Below the pieces are notes generated by a model. That model saw only the letters and a program-made list of their open reading frames with translations, searched no databases and was not told the DNA's origin. From Anaspis maculata (Eukaryota; Arthropoda; Insecta; Coleoptera; Scraptiidae), in NCBI GenBank assembly GCA_949128115.1, contig OX421961.1:51322171-51386170 (forward strand): a DNA stretch of 64,000 nucleotides. Reading direction: 5' to 3'. The position numbers and the translations under genes were made by a program. The stretch's first letter is position 1, and every line of letters starts with the position of its first letter. Positions 45,700 through 56,599 of this stretch are shown here, one piece after another.

Positions 45700-46870
45700 G
45701 AATATGCCTCATGGGCATGAGGCTCAGTAGCGCACTTCCTTTTTGAAGGATTAGTGAACGCAAGATGTTAATTAGGGTTCAACTGTTATTTGGGCAGAAA
45801 TTTCAATATGGCGGCCAAAATAGCGTCAGAAACATGGAATTTGACCTAAAAATCGAAATGATCGTATCTACTATAGACTAGGATGAGTTCCAAGTTCCAT
45901 GAAAATCATTCCACTAATAAGAGATTTCAATTTGGCGGCCAAGATGGCGACAGAATGTTGGAATTTGGCTAGAGAATAAGAATGATCATATGAAACAAAG
46001 ATAAGTCCCAAGCTCCATGAAAATCGTTGAGTGATAAGAAATTTCAATATGGTGGCAGAGCATCATTTGTCCAAAATCGGATGTATTTTGATGAAGTTCA
46101 CATCGCCTGTAAATTTCACTCAAATCGGACCACTTTCAGAGAAATTCAAAATGGCGGATCAAAGATGGCGGCCAAGTGACAAAAATAATTCGTCAACTTT
46201 ATATTGTGGACACGTTTGCATTCGATTGGCGTTTGCATCACAACGATATCTCTTTTCGTTGAGGCATAATTCTTCTAGTTCTATCACTTCGAAACATGTT
46301 CAACAGTAAGAATACAAGATGGCGGCGGGGTATCAATTGTCAAAAATTAGATGTATCCTGATGAAGTTCACATCGCCTGCAAATTTCACTCAAATCGGAC
46401 CACTTTCAAAGATATTCAAAATGGCGGATCAAAGATGGCGGTCAAGTGACAAAAATTATTGATCAACTTTATATGGTGGTCACGTACGCATTCGATTGGC
46501 GTTTGCACCATATCGATATCTCTTTTCGTTGAGGAATAATTCTCTCAGTTCTATCACTTCGAAGCATGTTCAATAGTGAGAATACAAGATGGCGGCGGGG
46601 CATCAATTGTCGAAAATTGGATAGATCTTGATGTGGCTCACATTGCCTGCAAATTTCATTCCAATCGGATCACTTTTAGAGAAATTCAAAATGGCGGATC
46701 AAAGATGGCGGCAGAATCACAAAAACCAAAAGTCAACTTGACATCCTGGACATATGTACTATTGATCAGCGTTTACACCACATCGATATCTTTCTTCCCT
46801 GAGGAGTTATCCCGGGTACGGACGGACGGACGGACGGACGGACGAACGGACAAAGTGAAGCTAAAAGCGC
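45700..46870 (-). repeat. Complex repeat family K, copy 3, plus three ~268-bp units and (GGAC)n
   Basis: Begins with the inverse of the 27.7 kb end (ATGCCTCATGGGCATGAGGC). It then carries about three inverted 118-bp units (45790-46070) and three units of about 268 bp starting near 46060, 46320 and 46590. The 268-bp units share GATGAAGTTCACATCGCCTG, TTTCACTCAAATCGGACCAC, AAATGGCGGATCAAAGATGG and CGATATCTCTTTTCGTTGAGG. It ends in (GGAC)n at 46819-46850. Open frames inside are by-products of repetition. Confidence 0.78.
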
Positions 46871-48624
46871 CTTTTCCCCAGTTTTTGGGAAAGTGCGCTC
46901 AAAAAACAAAAAAACAACATTTGTATGTGTAAAATTATTTATTTAGTTTTATAAAGCATATGTCAGCACCTTTTTAGTTCTTTACGTATTTTTATATATT
47001 CATACATATTGTTGAGTTATTTGCATTTTATTATCCTTAGTTTATGTAGTGAAATGTAATACGTACTGGAGAAACAATAAATCATTTGTATTTGTATAAT
47101 CCCAAACTGGTTTTTGAATTTCCCGATTTCTTCTTCAACAACCAGGGTGATTTTGGAAATGCAACTTTTTGGTATTTTGGCCATCACAACTTTCTGTCTT
47201 CTTGACCGATTTTGAAAATCTAAGGCTCATGTTGAAGCTAAAGCTTCACGAAACAGGAAGAGGAGCTCAAAATTGATACAAGAGACAAATTAAAAATTTG
47301 GGGCTGCCCAAATATATCTGAATTAACTCCAAAATCAGACTTAGAGATAGAACTTGCCGGAAAGCAACTTGCTTTTAAATAAAATATCCAACATTTCAAT
47401 ATGAACCTCGTTTGTATCAGACGATATTTTTTTGAGATCTAAATAAATTACGGCCGCATGTTTTAAGCGGAAATTTAGCGTCACCTGAAAATGATAAAAC
47501 CTAAGTTATGAATTTCACAGCTGGTACTTCAACAACGTAAAAATTCAACTCCACCAGATATGATAATCGTAACTTAGGTTTGGAATCATTCACAAGTGAG
47601 CAAGTAATTTCTTCTGTAAACCATGCAGTCATAATTTCTCTCGCCAAAAAATCTTACCTATAAAAACAAGGTACATCGTAAATCTTGAAATGGTAGACAA
47701 GACAAGACTCAATTTTACTTTCAATCGTAATTTAATGACCCGGTTGTCTCCAGAGGTGCTCCAAATTTTTGGAAAAAAAAACCAGCAAAACTTGATTTTT
47801 ATCAAAGGTCAGTAAAACAACGCCCAAAGAATGAAACAACAACAACCAGTGAAACAAATCACGTAAATCGGACAATCGGTTCAGGAAAATTTTGACTTCA
47901 AACTTATAGGGTAAAAATTTGGTGATACCTACCTACGTCAATTTTTCAGGTCAGTGTGATAAATATCGTATGATCAAATAATGAGTTCTCAATTTAGGCA
48001 GGCCGTGCTCTAGCCAGACGTTGCTTCGCATCCCTGAATTTGAGTGGGCCACCGCCTTAGTTAGGAAATCATTTGATTTTACTTCATAATAAAACAAAAT
48101 AGTTCCAGATTTTTTTCAAAGACAATAATTATCAAGTATGTCATTTCAAGTCAGGTCAGGTCCAAAGAGGGAGCCGTATGCATTAGGCGCCTATACTCAA
48201 CGCGTGGACAAATAGCTACAGCCACTGCCTTTGTATTATGCCAAATAACACGAAGGTATTGGATGTTTTCTTTTTCTCGCACTTACTTCCCCGGAACGTA
48301 TAAATTCCGTGTTGATTTGTTTCGTGCCGGCGTGTGCTGAATTAATGGCGCTGAACGTTTGCAAAGCGACGATAGTGCAACCCAACTACTGTTGCTTAAA
48401 GCTTAAACCACCCAACATTAATTCAAAGTTGACTCTATTTATGTAAACGTGACCGAGCTTCGCGTGTGCATCGAACTTTGATTGGGTGAAAGTGCAATGT
48501 TTATTTACCTACCTACCTATGTTATGTTTGTTATGACAGGCAGGTATTTCCAATTTCCATCCATCTGTATTTCCACCGGAACAGGGAACGCTCAATTGGG
48601 TATACCTATAGTTGCACTCCATGG
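46871..48624. other. No feature recognised
   Basis: AT-rich, 1.7 kb, with no transposon ends, RNA gene or frame I can support. A CCTACCTACCTA run lies near 48508. Confidence 0.4.
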
Positions 48625-49415
48625 TATAGTATGTCCACTTGTACTGTGATTCTAGTCGACTGTGAGATTTTGTTTCTAAGTTTCCAAATCTGAAATATAG
48701 AAAATCCCCCAAACTTTGCGGTTGGCTGCTTTGACTGCATTTGGCACAATAACTCACGAAAAGACACGAATTCATTCGGACCACTTTTGGAACACATTTT
48801 TCACGCATTTCCTCTGCAGATAGACGGAATATTTTTGCGGGACGTGATGTCTGGCGCATTTTTCAATTTTATTGGAAAATGTAGTAATTTTTTGACTTGT
48901 TTTAAATGTTCGCCAATGAAAAAATAAATCAAAGTAGCTTTGACATTTGACAGGTGTCGAAAATATTTCTAACCTCTTGAAGCCGGTTCAACTTCACGAT
49001 GATTCAAACTAAAAATGTACTAGCCCTTCGTCAAAAAAAAGGGGGTCTCATGGAATCATCAATACAAAATTGATGTTGGTACCTTCAAATTGCAATTTGC
49101 TTTCCTTTTGGGGCTCGTCGGGACGAGTTTTTGTCGGCCCTGAATGAGCTGCCGTCAAGATGACTTGGATTGGCGGCGGCCCCGTTCTGTTTTTGTATCC
49201 AAATGACGGTAACACAGCTCCGCGTCCCCCTAGTCGCATTCCCACGTGAAACAAGGTCAGTTTTCCAAGAAGTTAATATCAATTTGATAATAAATATAAC
49301 TTTACTTCCAGAGAAGTCAGTTTCACACCAGGTAAAAAGCGGCGGTAAGCCTACAATGTTGAAATAGAAAATTTTCCCAGCGAACTAGAATCACAGTAGA
49401 AGTGAACTTACTATA
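48625..49415. mobile_element. TIR element T, copy 1 (791 bp)
   Basis: Ends TATAGTATGTCCACTTGTACTGTGATTCTAGTCG and ..CTAGAATCACAGTAGAAGTGAACTTACTATA. The interior is shared, in inverse, with 50660-51568, for example CACACCAGGTAAAAAGCGGCGG, GGGGCTCGTCGGGACGAGTTTTTGTCG and GAAGCCGGTTCAACTT. No transposase; open frames on either strand appear in both copies but have stops and no motifs. Non-autonomous, possibly Tc1/mariner-like. Confidence 0.75.
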
Positions 49416-50659
49416 GTGGTAGCCACCAACTACATATCCAACATCTAGGAGTGCATAACAGAAATCCGCATACATTATTCCTAAAACTCAAACTGACAAC
49501 GTGAACTTTCATGACGCGCTGGACAACATTTCCGGCATAAATTAGTGAACAACATTTACGTTATCATTTCGTTAGATACATAATGTATAAAGTGGCACAA
49601 AGACTAAAATATCAATATATTGGAAAGACTATGAAAATCAATGGTAGTACTTTGTGGAGTCGTTAGTGAGAAAGCGGCAAGGAAAGTTTGAACGTTTTAG
49701 AATGCAAGAAATCGAAGGCTCGTGTGGGAGCAAACAAGCATTGTGCATTTGGTGGTTGTTTCAGTGAGTCGCGATACGTTTTTGTCGACACAAGCGCCAT
49801 CTACTGAGATATGCGCAAACTAAACTTCACTTTTGTCATTTGTCCGAGGATTTTTGACAGTCGGCAGTCGACAGTCGCCGGATCCCAGACTGCCGGCCAG
49901 CTGGGTGGTCTGAACATGCGCCCTAGCGTGCGACAGTGGACGGGAACATTCCTATTCAGCAGACACGTGTTTCGACCTGTTCGAATCTCATCAGTGCCAA
50001 GGCATTCAGGGCGGAAGTCCAGCCGGTCTGACAATCGAGATTCCAAGAGCTGATGAATTATTAAGATCTGGATTATTACCTAGTTGATGGGAGGTCCTGT
50101 TCAATAATTTGTTAACGCCACAGAATTTTTTCAGTTTAAACTGATGTTCTCAGAAAGGACTGGAAACTATTTTTATGAATTAGGACGAGCTAGATGTTCC
50201 GATTGAATCAAGGACAAACTTGTTTCGTCTTTTTGGACCGCACTAGATCAGCTAACAAGTTAGCACGAGCGAGCTGGATTCGACTTCCGGTAGTATTTAG
50301 CCATAGCCTTCTTCATAATGTCATAACGTCAACGAAACATAACGTCATAACGAAAATAATTCCTTGTTCTTCCTGAAAACATCAGGCCAAACTGAACATT
50401 TAATCTTGAAAACTGATTATTCCTAAAGTGATCGGTCACTTCGCATTCGAAGCTTCGCATTTGGCCTAGTCTAAGCCGAAATAGCCGGATTTTGGATTTG
50501 TCCGGTATAACATATCCACATAATTAGATTCCACGGCATCGCATCATTGATTTCATCTAATTTAGTTTAATAATTAACACTTTTAGATACTGGAAGTGGT
50601 GGTCAAAAAGGAGCATATTGCTAAACCGCTTTCATTCATCAATAGAAAAAATTTATTGC
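49416..50659. other. Spacer between the two T elements, no gene
   Basis: Contains a GC-rich segment at 49850-50040 (GTCGGCAGTCGACAGTCGCCGG, TTCGACCTGTTCGAATCTCATCAG) that looks like a retroposon fragment but cannot be assigned. Mirror-image frames of about 80 codons there are not supported. Confidence 0.35.
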
Positions 50660-51568
50660 TATAGTAGGTTCACTTGTATACTGTGACTCTAGTTGGCTAA
50701 GCAAATTTTCTACTTTAGCATTGTAGGCTTGCCGCCTTTTCACCTGGTGTGAAACTGACTTCTCTGGAAGTAAAATTATATTTCTTATCAAATTGATATT
50801 GAAATCTTGGAGAACTGACCTGGTCATAAGTGGAAGTGCGACTAGGGGGACGCAGAGCTGTGTTACCGTCATGTAGACACCAAAAGAGCACGGGGCGGCC
50901 GCAAATCTAAGTCATCTTGACGGCGGCCCATTCAGGGTCGACAAAAACTCGTCCCGGGAAGCCCCAAAACGAAAGCAAATTGCAAATTGAAGGTACCTAC
51001 ATCCATTTCGGTCCAATACGCAACTTTGAGCGGCTGGGTTTTTTGAAATTTAGTTTAATTTACTTTTTACACGTAAATTCTTTTGCCAATGGCAGACTGC
51101 ACGGCGATCCTTGTATCGCCTATAATTCTTCAGGGTTTGGCTTGTATTTTTGACTGGAAGAGGCGAAAGGGTTGATGATTGCATGGGGCCTTCTTTTTTG
51201 GACGAAGGGCATTGTATACTCTTCAATTTGAACCATAGAAAGTTGAACCGGCTTCGAGAGGTTATAAATATTTTTGACAACTGTCAAATGTCAAGACTCT
51301 TTTGATTTATTTGTTCATTGGCGAAAATTGACAACAGGTCGAAAAATCGCTACATTTTCCAATAAAATGGAAAAAAGCGTCAGACATCACGTGCCGCAAA
51401 AATGTTCCGGCTATCTGCAGAGGAAATACGCAAAAAATGTGTTTCAAAACTGGTCCGGCCAGAGCAGCCAACTGCAAAGTTCTGGGGATTTTCTATATTT
51501 CACATTTGGAAACTTAGAAACAAAATCTTACAGCCGACTAGAATCACGGTACAAGTGAACCTACTATA
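50660..51568. mobile_element. TIR element T, copy 2 (909 bp), inverted
   Basis: Starts TATAGTAGGTTCACTTGTATACTGTGACTCTAG and ends ..CTAGAATCACGGTACAAGTGAACCTACTATA. Inverted relative to copy 1 and about 1.24 kb away. Slightly longer than copy 1 and with better preserved ends. Confidence 0.8.
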
Positions 51569-51751
51569 CTAAAAGGTGGGCGACTGTCAGTCGTGAAGTC
51601 TCATTTGTCAAACATTTCTATTTTTAGCAGCTAGAATTTTGAATTTCCAAGCGATTCGCAAGCTCGTTTAGCCCAGTCAGTCTAGACTTCATATCATAAA
51701 TACCGGGGTCGAATTCGCCCAGAGCTGATTTTTGGTCCAGTGAGTCCTTAG

Positions 51752-51888
51752 GGCTCGATACCAAGTTGCAGGCGCAAAGTTTGGGACGGCGTTACTCGCC
51801 AAATACAGCGGTCTGATTGGTTGATATTCGCCGTTGCTATATGGTAACCGCACTTATGGCGGTCTCAGCCCCAACTTGGTATCGAGCC
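51752..51888. mobile_element. 137-bp MITE, GGCTCGATACCAAGTTG termini
   Basis: 17-base perfect TIRs (GGCTCGATACCAAGTTG / CAACTTGGTATCGAGCC). The interior includes GGACGGCG..TACTCGCC and GGTAACCGC. Target duplication not evident. Non-coding. Confidence 0.75.
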
Positions 51889-52274
51889 GTGAGACCATAA
51901 GAACTCACAAGTCAACTTTCTCGGACTTTCTGGTGTGTGCTTCATGGTCTTCCAGCTCTTCGAATGTTTTGAGTCTGTGTAAATTTCAGTACTAGCCTGA
52001 AATTCGCCCCACGGCCGCAAAAATGATCCGATTAAGTCGTAATTCTACCCATCATATCCCGTTGATACCATTTTGGCACAAAAAGTATCGATCATTGTTG
52101 AAGGGGGGTCGTGGGGGGGCGAAGCCAGGTGGTTCTTTTTGTTGTCCTGGCCATATGAAACTCATCCCGACAAGTTTGGTATCCTTTCTGAATAGATTCA
52201 ATCTTTTGAACTCTAATCCGATGTGTTGATTTGGATAAAAACAAGTTCGAACATTATTAGGCTCTACCGAACCA

Positions 52275-53999
52275 CCCAACAAACAATCAAAGTCGGCGTT
52301 ACGTTCCGGCTACTATAATAATGCCATTTGAAGTTATCGCCACTAGTAGCGGCTACTTAATGGCTACGTTGTCGTTACGTAATAGGAACCAAAATGGGGA
52401 ACAATTTCGCGGTCGCTACTACGTGGTAACGACTACCCCGGAACGTGTCGGCTACTTCAATCGCGACGTGGCCGCTACGTAGCCGCGACTTTGATGGGAA
52501 CTTAGAAGTGGCATCTTATATACGCAAGTGATAGAGAAAACGATACGCTCGTTTTCTACTTTGTGTTAGTTCCGACTTCCTCATGTAGTTGGTGGTTGGC
52601 GTTGGTGGCAGTAGAGCTCGTCTTCTCAAACTGATTAGTAACTTACTTAATGTCTGCAATGATTATTATCATACTGTCTTTTGTGACATTTTTCGATTTG
52701 CCTACGTGAAAATTTTACAACCAAGGCAAGTTTACTGTTAGATGATATGATGATTCTTCGAAAACCATCGACGCGCTTCAAAAATATGCGTTTTTTTATA
52801 AAAAAACAAAATATAGAAGTAATTTTTTTTTTTCAATCGTCTGTTTTCTACAGATACATCCCGGAAAAGGTAGCTGTTTGACATTGATCTGCCTGACATT
52901 AATTCACAATGTTTTTTGAGTTGTATTGAGCGACGTAGTACCATTTTTTGCAATGTTAATTTCATTTATTGCAAAATGGAGATCCATAATTGTATAGTAA
53001 ATATGGCGACTCAAGACAAAAACGACTTTCAAGTAATATTTACTGAAAATTGGGTGTTTGAAGTTGCTACCACTTTGAAGTAAATATAATTAGTTATGGA
53101 AACTACAGTGTTACCCTTAAAGTTATTGTTACTACAAAGTGGCAGATGGAACCAGTCACAAATCGCATTTCTACAATGAAGTAGCAAAAACTACCACAAA
53201 GTCGCAAAACACTGTTCGTTCAAAGTTCCCGCCGTAACCCTTGACATTGACCGATTTCAAACGGTTTGTGTTTCAGCACGAGATGTATTTCAAAGTAGTA
53301 GCCACCAAAAAGAAACGCGGGGTGATGTTCGCGGTGGTCCCTTGCAAATGGGAGAAAGCCAAAACCCTTTACTGGGCCAGCCATCTAGCATCTAGCCATC
53401 AGCCAAGCATGTCGTTTTCAATGTTTTCATCACTGTCGTACTGTCGCATACTACTTAAACAACATCCAACACCTCAAAATCACTGTCTGGTAAAAATTAC
53501 TTTATAGTAGCAAATGAGAGTAACTGCCACTATGTAGTAACTCTTAATTCAGATTGCCAGTCAAAATTACTTTGTATGATCTATTGAAAGTAGCAGAAAC
53601 GTAGCCGTTACTTCGTTTTCTACCAAAACGCTGATGGTGTACTTTTGTAGTTCCCACGACGTGGTAGAAACTTCAATTACTACTTAATAGTAATTGCGAC
53701 TACAAAGTCGTCTATTGGTAATTGAACATCGACGTTGCTACTAAGAACTACTACTTAAAAGTTTCAATAACTTCGAAGTAATTTTTACAGGTAACGCCGA
53801 CTTACAAAATTACCAGTAGGCTACTAGTGAGTTACGGAACGATACAGAACCCTTTTATGGTGGGGACTACGTAACAGCTACTAAATTGTGGAACCTAAAA
53901 GTAATTTTTACTGCAAAGTGACAAATTGAGTCGCAGTTCCGTAACGGCGACTTCGTTCAAGTTCCGGTCACCGTCGCCGTCACTTTGATGCTAGTTGGG
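52275..53999. mobile_element. TIR element with reiterated CTAC/GTAG subterminal motifs
   Basis: Left end CCCAACAAACAATCAAAGTCGGCG, right end in inverse CCCAACTAGCATCAAAGTGACGGCG. Both terminal regions (52290-52500 and 53500-53990), and 53050-53230, are packed with short CTAC, GTAGC, ACTAC and AAGTAG words separated by 10-20 bases, in both orientations. The middle (52600-53000) is AT-rich without a recognisable gene. The motif spacing suggests repeated protein-binding sites, as subterminal repeats of transposons often are (inference). Target duplication unresolved. Confidence 0.6.
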
Positions 54000-54219
54000 C
54001 AGAAACCTCTTACAGTAAAGTATCCCCCCGTATGATAATTTTACTGATTTTAGTAGTTCGACATTTCCTAAATTACTTCGCGTCGGTGCCCAAGTCCTTT
54101 TTAGTTTATAGTTGTAGTTTTAATCCAATTAAATTAGCAGCGAATGTTAATGAAATATAAAATCGTCGAATTCCAACTCTGAATCTATTGGCAAAGTTTC
54201 GAGCCATAATAAAAACAAA

Positions 54220-54720
54220 TGGATGGTAGCCGGTTACAATATAAAACGGAATCGGGTCATCATCTCGCTGAAAAATGTCCGCGTGCGAAATGCAGTGAAA
54301 CGGAGCCGCGTCTCGCATCACCCTCGCCGAAAGTCGCAAAACATTGCAATATGGCTTATTAAATACCCAGGACCTCACTCAAATTTTCTTTTTTTTCCTC
54401 GGCAAGGCAAGGAAAGAAGACGCAAGGGCGCAAAGTGCGCCATTTTGTAGCGGCATTCGCATCAATTTGCCGGGCGAGGTCCTTTTGACGCGCTCTCTTT
54501 TCCGAAAAAGGTTTTCACGCATTCGCCTGAATTAGGGATAAGGGATCGCGTTGATGGGGCAGGTAACACGCGATAAAATGCACAGACACGGGAACGTGTG
54601 AGAGTAACGTGATTTGCGTCTTTATTTTCCGAATCAGCGCTGGGGTATTGCTTTTTCCACTTCAAATGGAATTTATTACTGTCGAACAAAGCGCTTTGAG
54701 CCGATATTCGAGCGCACGAA
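54220..54720. other. Island not obviously repetitive, CpG-richer; candidate non-coding regulatory DNA
   Basis: Words such as GTCCGCGTGCGAAATGCAG, GGAGCCGCGTCTCGCATCACC, TTTGACGCGCTCTCTTTTCCG and GATAAGGGATCGCGTTGATGG recall the other islands. No transposon ends. Overlapping frames on both strands argue against coding. Confidence 0.28.
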
Positions 54721-55257
54721 AAGCAAGCAACTCTGAGGGCGCGCGTCGTATCAGTATTCATGTTTTCGCCTCCTTTTTTCCTTGGTCTCTGCCTGCTCTC
54801 TCGTGTTCCCTCCCATTATCATGTTCATTTCTTCACAAATATTCCTTTATTAATAACACTTCAAGAATTACTCGTAGATGAGTTGTAGCCCACCCTCAAT
54901 TCATCTTCATCCATCAAAAGCGCCGGTGATTATGAAGCGATCCGGGACTGGAAGTAACTAATCGCACTTCAAAGGATGTCTATTATGAAGAATTCTTAAA
55001 CTGAAACACCGCCACTATGCAATACTGATGCAAAGAAAATCAGAGACGTTATAACTCTGTTTGAAAGAGTATGAACCTGTTTCGAAAGAATGGTGTTGTG
55101 TATTGTGGAATTTCGTATAACGCAATAAAATGAAGTGCCGTTGAAAGTATAGGTATGGGAAGAAATGAACATTGCATATCCAGCACTCATATAGGCGTCC
55201 ATTATTGTTTTTAAGGGGATCTCTATACAGGGTGATTTGGATTCAGAAGCATAATAA

Positions 55258-55767
55258 TGTTACGAGCGGCGATCTTGTACATATAGGTAAACACTCGATG
55301 TTTCTCGATCTTTCCACCATTAGATCGCAGTGTAGGAGTCTGGAGCGATCTCGTGCATTCCAGAGCGTTATTGTATGTGAACCCAATGGGGACTTGAACG
55401 TTTGATCAAGGCACATCAGTCCACTTTGGCGGAGGCGCAGATTTCAGAACACATGGAAAGCATACAGGTAACGTGTGCGATTATTCAGGAATGATCTAGA
55501 AACCGCATATGCCAGACCCTCATGGAATTTGCTGGAAGCAGACAGAAACTTCGGGAACATTATTCGGAGGCCTTATATAAGGCGTCAGCCGGGAGCTCGC
55601 GGCAGTAATGAATTAGATAGCGAGTGTTAACAAGCGAAGTACCTGCGACATAATTCCAAGCGATAATTGTTGGCATTTATTGTAGTAGTAGTACGCAGAA
55701 ATAAACAGTGTGTGTTTTAAAAGTTTGTCTCAATTATATTCGAACCCGTACGCGAAATATCGTAACA
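55258..55767 (+). repeat. 5' long terminal repeat
   Basis: 510 bp. Starts TGTTACGA and ends TCGTAACA, a perfect 8-base inverted terminus of the TG..CA type. TATATAAG at 55574 is a likely promoter and AATAAA at 55700 a polyadenylation signal. Related to the solo LTR at 44038-44560 but clearly diverged from it, so the two derive from different insertions or subfamilies. Confidence 0.92.
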
Positions 55768-55769
55768 GT

Positions 55770-55785
55770 TGGTGTCAGAAAGCGG
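55770..55785 (+). promoter_or_regulatory. Primer-binding site
   Basis: TGGTGTCAGAAAGCGG begins two bases after the LTR. A TGGTGTCAGAAG-type start is common in Ty3/gypsy elements. It should be complementary to the CCA end of a host tRNA, perhaps tRNA-Leu, judged from memory. One extra A compared with the usual form may be a mutation. Confidence 0.75.
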
Positions 55786-56599
55786 TATAGTCCGGCGGCA
55801 AGGTGTAACAATTGTGCACAATGGGCTAAAAGCAATTTTATTTTTTCAAGTTAATATTTGGACCCTAAAGAATATTTCCAGATAGAGACCCCAACCGATT
55901 AGGCCCTGTTTAGCGACCCTTAGCAACGCCAACTTCGATCAATATTTTTCATCCATTTTTGTACATTACTTTTATGATAATTGACGTATACCATCTAATA
56001 AGGTGTCGATTCTAATGTTTTTGAAGACAAGGAACTCAAATATGATGGTCTTGAAGCTTTTGAAGTTGAAATTGCGAACCTGATGGATGGTTACTGGTAC
56101 CTTATTGATTAAAACATTTGAAAAAGTTGGCTGACAATCTTCAAGAATAATTGAAATGAGAAGTCTATAATGAGAGATCGAGGGTCATGATTTGACGTTC
56201 TACAACTTACCTTCGAGCTTACCTTAGTTCATCGAGAATACGTGCTTGGGTTTTTCTCTTCGCGAGATCGAAATCAAAGCAGTCGCAATTTTCCAAATAG
56301 TCAATAGTTACGATTATTCCTAAAATTTCTGTTTTTAATTTTAAGTAAAACATAGTTTAAGTATAGTAAAAAAAACACGTGATTGCATTCACTCGCCATG
56401 CCACCTTAGTTTTTATTGGTAATAACAATAACTAATAGGCGCTGATAGGCAAGATAAGGTTTGAAGGCTCAATGATGAACTTCAAAATGACGTTCCTTGA
56501 TTATTTCCAAAGGATAAATCGAGACGTAAATAATGTAAGCAGATTTTGACCATCATTCCATCTTGGTTCTACCTCAAACAATAACTTACTTCCCTTTTT

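Noticed and set aside
45790..46730. Coding frames of 92-118 codons in the ATGGCGGC-rich array
   Set aside because: They follow the 118-bp and 268-bp repeat units and shift between copies; they are by-products of tandem repetition.
48509..48859. 116-codon minus-strand frame as a gene
   Set aside because: Lies mostly inside TIR element T, its counterpart in copy 2 is disrupted, and it shows no motif.
55226..55245. Left end of an ACAGGGTG-type MITE
   Set aside because: TACAGGGTGATTTGG resembles such an end, but no inverse partner was found nearby before the LTR starts.
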